A stretch of 19,873 bases of DNA from an uncultured Acidobacteriota bacterium (GTDB lineage Bacteria > Acidobacteriota > Terriglobia > UBA7540), in the NCBI GenBank assembly GCA_937900045.1, contig CALCEB010000060.1, positions 1-19,873 of the forward strand, given 5' to 3'. Shown here in pieces: positions 15,311-19,873 of this stretch; the first letter of the stretch is position 1, and the number at the start of each line of letters is the position of its first letter. The translations under genes and the position numbers were made by a program. The notes beneath the pieces are model-generated. The model ran no database searches. It saw only the letters and a list, made by a program, of their open reading frames with translations, and was not told the DNA's origin.

Positions 15311-16204
15311 TTAATCGATGCGAATGTCACCCGAACCGGTTCGCAGCCGGATCATATGGCCGCCTCCGCGCACCTGCCCTGTCAATTCTTTGCCGCCGGC
15401 CTTGCCTTGGATCGTGATGGGCAGGTTCGTATCAATATCTCCAGAATCGGTGGAAGCATCAAGGTCAAATCCCCCCGTGCCCGGCAAATTAAGGGTGACA
15501 TCCCCCGAACCGGTGCTCAGAATCCATTCGCCGGTCGGTTCACCTTGAGCCTTCACATCGCCGCTGCCGGTGCGGACGTGCAATTCTGCCCGAATATCGC
15601 GAAACTGCATGTCGCCGGAGCCGCTTTCTATCACCACGTGACCACCTGATAGGTTGGAGAAGTCTCCATCCCCGCTTCCTGTCCGGATGTGGACGTCGCC
15701 GCGCAGTTCCGCGAGCTTTAGGTCGCCCGACCCGGTGCTGGCATTGACCGGGCCGAGGATGCCGCGGACCGCAAGATCGCCGGAGCCGGATTTCGATGTC
15801 AGTTGAGTTCTTGAAGGTACTGTCACTTGGTAGTCGATGGAAACGTGCCGGGCGAGCGCCTCGTCTTTCGGTGGGCTGATCTCGATATGATCTCCATTCT
15901 GGTCGATGGGCGGGTTGCGTTGGATGGCGCGGATTCTTGCTTCGCTATCACTGTTTCCGAAGATCCAGCCCTGATTCACATGGATGGTTCCCTTGATATG
16001 GACTTCGCTATCGTCTCCGGAAACCACGGTGACGTCTCCTGAGTTTGTCGTAATCTCAAGATTCACCGGTCCTCTCACTTTCAAGGTTCGTTCAAAAGTC
16101 CCCTTCGTCTCAAAAACGCCGCCGCCGAAGGCTGTAGTGCCCAGCAACAGAAGGGTCACCAAACCCATAATGACCCAGCTCAACTTTGTATTCGTCTTCT
16201 GCAT
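15311..16204 (-). CDS. Secreted DUF4097 beta-repeat protein, shorter paralog
   Basis: A 297-residue protein with a signal peptide (about 1-27, ending near TTAFG). The N-terminal part matches its neighbour ('RTLKVRGPVNLEI', 'RNPPIDQNGDHIEI', 'VSIDYQVTVPSRTQL'). The repeat part carries GSGD-type units every 18-19 residues: six units before the conserved 'TDSGDIDT' unit, against eight in the paralog. It ends 'RTGSGDIRID'. Asp follows GSG in nearly every unit, more uniformly than in the paralog. The start at 16204 has a strong AGGAGGAG ribosome site; upstream TTG starts have none. This gene is likely the first of the pair to be transcribed. Molecular function is unknown. Confidence 0.88.
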   Translation of the reverse strand: MQKTNTKLSWVIMGLVTLLLLGTTAFGGGVFETKGTFERTLKVRGPVNLEITTNSGDVTVVSGDDSEVHIKGTIHVNQGWIFGNSDSEARIRAIQRNPPIDQNGDHIEISPPKDEALARHVSIDYQVTVPSRTQLTSKSGSGDLAVRGILGPVNASTGSGDLKLAELRGDVHIRTGSGDGDFSNLSGGHVVIESGSGDMQFRDIRAELHVRTGSGDVKAQGEPTGEWILSTGSGDVTLNLPGTGGFDLDASTDSGDIDTNLPITIQGKAGGKELTGQVRGGGHMIRLRTGSGDIRID

Positions 16205-16270
16205 GGCTCTCCTCCTGAGCGTTGCCAACTAATTCAATCCGAAAGAGGCCGCGTCTACCCCTGCCGTTTA

Positions 16271-16299
16271 TTGTTAGACACACGCCTCTCCACTCTCAA
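16271..16299 (-). promoter_or_regulatory. Possible promoter for the DUF4097 pair
   Basis: Read on the minus strand, TTGAGA (16299-16294) is a near-consensus -35 box, followed after 17 bases by TAACAA (16276-16271), a poor -10 box. The position gives a leader of about 60 bases before the gene at 16204. Confidence 0.3.
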
Positions 16300-16633
16300 T
16301 TCAGCTCTTCCACTCGATTTACGCCAAAAGACCGGAAAATGTTCCCCATGACCTTAGACTGGCAAGAACCAAAAGTGTGAGCCGGATTGGAAGCAAAATG
16401 CCCGCGACGGCTCTGGTTCGTGTCGCGCGCTTGGTTCGGCTTGATATCACGATGGTAGTAGATTTCCGCTTCCCGTGAATGCCGGAGGCGGGAATCCATC
16501 TCTTCGCTACAGGCCCGTTTTAGCTTTGTTTTGGCTCGATTTGGAGTTGAGTTCCGGGCTTGGTTCAGCCTTGGGAAGGATCGCCGCCGGCGCTTGCGGT
16601 AAATTGGGGGTTATGGTGCTGGCGCGGTTTGCC

Positions 16634-16709
16634 TGCTGTAGCGGCGCTCTCAGAGCGCCGGACCTGGATCCTCAACGGTTTCCGGCGCTCAGAGAGCGCC
16701 GCTACAGCA
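16634..16709. repeat. 76-bp palindrome, second REPIN/MITE-like element
   Basis: Arms 16634-16662 and 16681-16709 are complementary over 29 bases with one mismatch (core TGTAGCGGCGCTCT) around an 18-base loop. Each arm contains its own palindrome (GGCGCTCT-C-AGAGCGCC on the left). Weaker complementarity extends outward (GGCGC and TTTG blocks). The sequence is unrelated to the element at 11526-11665 but has the same doublet build. It is non-coding and ends about 30 bases before the ispH promoter candidate. Confidence 0.78.
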
Positions 16710-16740
16710 AATTGCGCCACTTGCAGGGGTAATCGGTTCT

Positions 16741-16769
16741 TTGACCCATTGCGGTGTGTCTGCTAGCAT
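16741..16769 (+). promoter_or_regulatory. Sigma70-type promoter candidate for ispH
   Basis: TTGACC at 16741-16746 (five of six -35 bases), a 17-base spacer, and TAGCAT at 16764-16769 (four of six -10 bases). The predicted start near 16776 leaves a leader of about 64 bases before ispH. Confidence 0.5.
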
Positions 16770-16839
16770 GAGATAAGCGTGGCTTGTGCAATGAGCGGTG
16801 TTCAGGCCACCAAGAGATTGCGCCATTGGAGCAAGATCG

Positions 16840-17796
16840 ATGAAAGTTAGCAAGGTAATCCTTGCCAAGCCCCGGGGATTCTGTGCGGGAGTTGACCGCG
16901 CCATTGACGTGGTGAACCGCGCTCTAGAACTCTATGAGCACCCCATCTATGTTCGCCGGGAAATTGTGCACAACTCTCATGTGATTGACCGGCTTCGTTC
17001 AAAAGGCGCGATTTTTGTAGATGAAGTTGACGAAGTGCCGGATGGGGCAACGCTGATTTTCAGCGCCCACGGTATTGCTCCCCAGGTTCGATCGAAAGCG
17101 GCTGCCAAACACCTGCGCGTCATTGACGCCACCTGCCCTTTAGTGACCAAGGTGCATTTGGAAGCCATCCGCTTTGCCAGGCAGGGCGCCTCCATTATCC
17201 TGATCGGACATGAGGGCCACGATGAAGTGATTGGAACGATGGGCGAGCTGCCCGGCAGAATCCATCTGGTGGGCAGCGTTGACCAAGCCGAAACGGTCGA
17301 GGTGGTCAATCCATTCAACGTGGCCGTCATCACCCAGACCACGCTCAGCGTGGATGACACCGAGGCCATTCTGAAAGTCTTAAAGCGGCGATTTCCGGGC
17401 TTACGCACGCCCGCCTCGGACGACATTTGTTACGCCACACAAAACCGCCAGACTGCTGTGAAGGCCCTGTCGGTCCGGGCCGATGTTGTGCTGGTGCTCG
17501 GCTCGGCGAACAGTTCGAACTCCAACCGCTTGCGCGAGGTGGCGCGGGCGGAGGGTTGCCCCGCTTATCTCATCAATGATGCAAGCCACATCGATCCTGC
17601 CTGGTTTGATGGTGTGCGGACCGTGGCCATCACCGCAGGCGCTTCCACGCCGGAGAACTTGGTTGAAGACGTGGTGAATTACTTCAAGGCTCAGGGCGTG
17701 GAGACGGTGGAAGAGGCGGAGATTGTACCGGAGAACGTGACCTTCACGCTGCCCATTGAATTGCAGCGGGATATGGCGGCGCTGAAGCTGGGGTGA
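16840..17796 (+). CDS. ispH: 4-hydroxy-3-methylbut-2-enyl diphosphate reductase (IspH/LytB)
   Basis: IspH is the last enzyme of the MEP isoprenoid pathway. It reduces HMBPP to IPP and DMAPP in the cytoplasm using a [4Fe-4S] cluster. The 318-residue length is normal. The three cluster cysteines are present: Cys15 in 'PRGFCAGV', Cys99 in 'DATCPLV' and Cys197 in 'DDICYATQNRQ', matching E. coli Cys12, Cys96 and Cys197. The catalytic region 'GHEGHDEVIGTMGE' keeps the His and Glu of the E. coli 'HPEVEGT' motif, and 'SANSSNSNRL' binds the diphosphate. The ATG at 16840 is chosen over 16798 because GGAG lies eight bases upstream and the protein family starts at 'MKVSKVILAKPRGFC'. The O-methyltransferase gene follows 76 bases later on the same strand and may be co-transcribed. 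Confidence 0.97.
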   Translation: MKVSKVILAKPRGFCAGVDRAIDVVNRALELYEHPIYVRREIVHNSHVIDRLRSKGAIFVDEVDEVPDGATLIFSAHGIAPQVRSKAAAKHLRVIDATCPLVTKVHLEAIRFARQGASIILIGHEGHDEVIGTMGELPGRIHLVGSVDQAETVEVVNPFNVAVITQTTLSVDDTEAILKVLKRRFPGLRTPASDDICYATQNRQTAVKALSVRADVVLVLGSANSSNSNRLREVARAEGCPAYLINDASHIDPAWFDGVRTVAITAGASTPENLVEDVVNYFKAQGVETVEEAEIVPENVTFTLPIELQRDMAALKLG

Positions 17797-17872
17797 AGCA
17801 ATGCGCTCCAAGAGCTCAGGATAGGACAACCTTTGCAGACCCACAATTCGAAGGAGGACTTAGAAACCAGCC

Positions 17873-18520
17873 ATGAATCCCATCCTTGAGGAACATACAG
17901 CACGCTATCTGGATGCCCTGTTACCGAAGCGCGATCCGGTGGCGCGCGAGATGGAGCAATACGCCGCAAGGCACAGCGTGCCCATCGTGGGTCCGGCGTG
18001 CGCCCGGGTTCTGTTCCAATTGGCGCGCGCGATCCGCGCCAAGCGCGTCTTTGAGATGGGTTCCGCCATCGGTTATTCGACGTTGTGGCTGGCCCGCGCC
18101 GTGGGCGCCAAGGGACGGGTTTACTATACGGACAGCGACGCTGCGAATGCCCGTCGGGCGGAGGACTATCTGGGCCGCGCCGGTGTGCTCGACCGCGTTA
18201 ATATCCTAACCGGCGACGCGTTGGAGATGCTGGATTCGACGCCCGGCATTTTCGACCTGATTTTCAACGACGTTCTGAAGAAAGATTATCCCAAAGTCTT
18301 CCGTCTGGCCGTACCGCGCCTGCGTCCCGGCGGGCTGTTTGTGACGGACAATGTCTTGTGGTCCGGGCGCAGCGCGCGGCCCGCTGCCCAAGGCGACACG
18401 GAGACTAAATCCATCCAGCAGTTCAACCGTCTTGTATACAAGTCGCCCGAACTATTCACGACGATCATCCCTCTTCGGGACGGGCTTGCCGTCTGCCTGA
18501 AGACAACCGGCAACGCATAA
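17873..18520 (+). CDS. Class I SAM-dependent O-methyltransferase (Methyltransf_3 / COMT-like family)
   Basis: A 215-residue enzyme of the metal-dependent O-methyltransferase family, which includes catechol O-methyltransferases and the tRNA wobble-uridine methyltransferase TrmR/YrrM. Motif I for SAM is 'VFEMGSAIGYSTLWLA' (about 59-74, Glu61 replacing a common Glu/Asp). Metal ligands fit Asp133 in 'FNDVLKKDYP' and Asp159-Asn160 in 'VTDNVLWSG'. The family usually has 'FIDA.K' where this has 'FNDVLK', a small deviation that keeps the Asp and Lys. A stop codon lies four codons before the ATG, so 17873 is the only ATG start. The strong GGAGG at 17853-17857 is 15 bases away, unusually far. The substrate cannot be inferred; a tRNA or a small catechol-like molecule are both open. 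Confidence 0.85.
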   Translation: MNPILEEHTARYLDALLPKRDPVAREMEQYAARHSVPIVGPACARVLFQLARAIRAKRVFEMGSAIGYSTLWLARAVGAKGRVYYTDSDAANARRAEDYLGRAGVLDRVNILTGDALEMLDSTPGIFDLIFNDVLKKDYPKVFRLAVPRLRPGGLFVTDNVLWSGRSARPAAQGDTETKSIQQFNRLVYKSPELFTTIIPLRDGLAVCLKTTGNA

Positions 18521-18589
18521 TCGTTGACTCAGCCTGGCAGTCATTATTCGTGAAAGCAGTCAGCGAGAGTGGAGGGGCCGGTGATGGTT

Positions 18590-18626
18590 TTGCTGACGGC
18601 TGATGACTATTGGCTGATCGCTCATC
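18590..18626. repeat. Degenerate 7-bp GCTGA repeats at the O-methyltransferase/SirB1 junction
   Basis: GCTGA-type words start at 18592, 18599, 18613 and (as GCTCA) 18620, all in one 7-base register, with a degenerate unit at 18606. TTGCTGACGGCTG at 18590-18602 is the exact reverse complement of the piece at 10292-10304. The array runs up to the stop codon of the SirB1-like gene. Confidence 0.6.
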
Positions 18627-19452
18627 AATTCATCAGGCTTTGAATCTGGCGCAGTCCCTGGAGCACGTCCTTGGCCCCGGGGTCGTCTTTGGAGCAGAGG
18701 CTGAGGTAAGCTTTGAAGTCTGCGGCGGCTTGACGGTAGCGGTTCATTTGCAAGTAGACCATGCCGCGGTCACGAAGAGGATCGAGTGAAGTAGGGTCAA
18801 TGGCAAGGCTCATCTCAATGAGCGTTAGCACTCGCTCATATTGATGCCGCCGGAAATAGGACCCTTTGAGATTGTTGAGCATTCTGGCCAGGATCTGCTT
18901 GGGCGTGGAGGTGGCAAGAAACTCGGCTTTCATTTCCGCTTCGGCGCCGTATTGAGCTCGCAGCCGGTCCAGGCAATCATTGTGAGTTAGGACCGCTCCG
19001 GAGTGGTAAGGGTCAAGGTAAATTTCCCGGTCCGGGGCAATATATTTCACCAGGAAGTGTCCCGGAAACCCCACGCCTTCCACCCTCAAGTGATTGAGCT
19101 TTGCCACTTCCATGTAGACCAATGAAAGAGTGATGGGGATTCCCTTCTTGCTGTCAAGGACATCATTCAGGTAACTGTTCCGAGGGTCGTCATATTCGTC
19201 TTCATTTCCTGCGAAGCCCTCTTCGCCGTAGAGAAGTTGGTTGATGGCGAGGATATTGTCCGAGGGACTGGCAAGACTTCCGCGCTTCAAGCGCCCGGCA
19301 AGATTCCGGAAGCGGTCAAGCTGCGCCACAATGTTGAGCTTTGGGTATTCCGTGCAGGCGATGAGCAGAGCTGCCTCAGTGAGAGGAACTTCGTGTTCCG
19401 GCTTCTCCATCATGCGGGCGAAAAGGCGAACAGCTTCAGTCGGAGCTACCAT
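18625..19452 (-). CDS. SirB1/transglutaminase-like protein with C-terminal TPR
   Basis: This 275-residue protein matches the SirB1 family (Transglut_core2 domain), found widely in bacteria without a settled biochemical role. The N-terminal helical part has 'LTEAALLIACTEYPKL'. The core has 'DPRNSYLNDVLDSKKGIPITLSLVY' (89-113, given in outline), 'GVGFPGHFLVKY' with His132, and 'YLDPYHSG' with Asp147. The usual transglutaminase Cys position is in the 'GIPITLS' region, where no Cys is seen; this is normal for the family. Two TPR-like helices pairs cover about 195-270 ('YERVLTLIEMSLAIDP', 'YRQAAADFKAYL'). The ATG at 19452 is chosen because the longer frame begins with TTG at 19551 and adds 33 residues unlike the family. 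The ribosome site at 19452 is weak. It converges with the O-methyltransferase. Confidence 0.85.
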   Translation of the reverse strand: MVAPTEAVRLFARMMEKPEHEVPLTEAALLIACTEYPKLNIVAQLDRFRNLAGRLKRGSLASPSDNILAINQLLYGEEGFAGNEDEYDDPRNSYLNDVLDSKKGIPITLSLVYMEVAKLNHLRVEGVGFPGHFLVKYIAPDREIYLDPYHSGAVLTHNDCLDRLRAQYGAEAEMKAEFLATSTPKQILARMLNNLKGSYFRRHQYERVLTLIEMSLAIDPTSLDPLRDRGMVYLQMNRYRQAAADFKAYLSLCSKDDPGAKDVLQGLRQIQSLMN

Positions 19453-19656
19453 AACATTTTTAAGAAGCGAGCCCTCGAAGATCGTCCGGGAAGAAAAACT
19501 CTTACGGCACCCAGTCCGAACGAGGCTGGGTGTCGCGCCGTGAACAGCCAAAATGCAATCTTCTTCTACATTGTACTTTGCGCTTGGCCCGCAACACGAA
19601 AAATATCTTTGGTTAGCTTTGTGAACGGCATCGGAATGTCCCAGATTTTTTGTCTC

Positions 19657-19873
19657 TTACATCCCGCCGGTTACCTCGAGAACCTGACCTGAGACGTAAT
19701 CCGAAAGGGGTGAGGCCAGGAAGAGTATGGCGCCTGCCGCTTCCAGTGGAGTTCCGGCCCTTCCGAGCGGAATCAGGTTAACCGCGGATTCCCGGATGGC
19801 AACGGGGATACCCAACGAGATCTCCATGTCTCCTCTCCGAAATTTTTCACCCTTCTCTTTGGGTCCAGTCAGG
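19657..19873 (-). CDS. Short-chain dehydrogenase/reductase, C-terminal fragment (5' end outside window)
   Basis: On the minus strand a frame open to the right window edge ends at a TAA at 19659-19657. The last residues read 'NLIPLGRAGTPLEAAGAILF' and then 'LASPLSDYVSGQVLEVTGGM'. This is the standard C-terminus of SDR enzymes such as FabG-like 3-oxoacyl reductases ('IPLGR.G.P.E.A....FL.S....Y.TG..l.v.GG'). About 71 residues are visible; the Rossmann nucleotide site and the Tyr-Lys catalytic pair lie outside the window. The substrate is unknown. It lies upstream of the SirB1-like gene on the same strand, with a 204-base gap. Confidence 0.85.
   Translation of the reverse strand, partial: LTGPKEKGEKFRRGDMEISLGIPVAIRESAVNLIPLGRAGTPLEAAGAILFLASPLSDYVSGQVLEVTGGM

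Larger units (their letters stand above)
16205..16839. other. Divergent intergenic region between DUF4097 and ispH
   Basis: About 635 bases without a credible gene. It holds a weak promoter candidate for the DUF4097 pair (16271-16299), a small inverted repeat TTCCCG/CGGGAA (16470-16475 and 16489-16494) that resembles widespread 'GCGGGAATCC' intergenic repeats, the palindromic element at 16634-16709, and the ispH promoter candidate at 16741-16769. Confidence 0.5.

Noticed and set aside
16470..16494. Small TTCCCG/CGGGAA inverted repeat as a terminator
   Set aside because: Only six base pairs with a 13-base loop, no T-run and no gene end nearby; more likely a worn copy of a common intergenic repeat.

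Overview
The window looks like chromosomal DNA from an Acidobacteriota genome. That assignment is inference: it rests on a DUF4136 lipoprotein-type tail, a secreted family with an 'IPF.F.VG...LPAGKY' signature, a Gly-rich secreted protein and tandem DUF4097 proteins, all common in that phylum, plus moderately high GC. The class is not resolved. I see no phage, plasmid, IS transposase, CRISPR array, rRNA or convincing tRNA.

Layout. Bases 1-257 hold the 3' end of a DUF4136 gene. A small secreted protein follows (357-788). Bases 962-6782 form a compact tripartite RND efflux operon: lipoprotein adaptor, inner-membrane pump, TolC-like outer-membrane channel. Each gene overlaps the next by one base, so the three are almost certainly translated together. 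After a hairpin come a small Gly-rich secreted protein (7212-7649) and a long gene-poor stretch.

Bases 8229-12683 are an amino-sugar module. A secreted GH20 beta-N-acetylhexosaminidase (+) converges on a GlmS/NagB-II-like SIS-domain enzyme (-), with a BadF-type (N-acetyl)glucosamine kinase (-) upstream of the SIS gene. The simplest reading is release of GlcNAc outside the cytoplasm, phosphorylation inside, then isomerisation or deamination. No NagA deacetylase or transporter is visible here. A galT-type nucleotidyltransferase (13122-14129) has its own sigma70-like promoter and a long leader. Next are two tandem paralogous DUF4097 beta-repeat proteins (-), then ispH (+) and a class I O-methyltransferase (+), a SirB1/transglutaminase-like TPR protein (-), and the C-terminal end of a short-chain dehydrogenase (-) that runs off the window.

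No wholly new system is evident. The points most worth a second look are: the RND pump, whose proton-relay residues are altered in a paired way (Asp-Asn instead of Asp-Asp, Ser instead of Lys); two large palindromic REPIN/MITE-like elements (11526-11665 and 16634-16709); degenerate 7-bp GCTGA-type repeats at two convergent gene junctions; a GalT active-site motif reading HPHSE rather than HPHxQ; a SIS enzyme that keeps the GlmS ring-opening residues but seems to lack the C-tail lysine; and two DUF4097 paralogs that differ by two 18-residue units.
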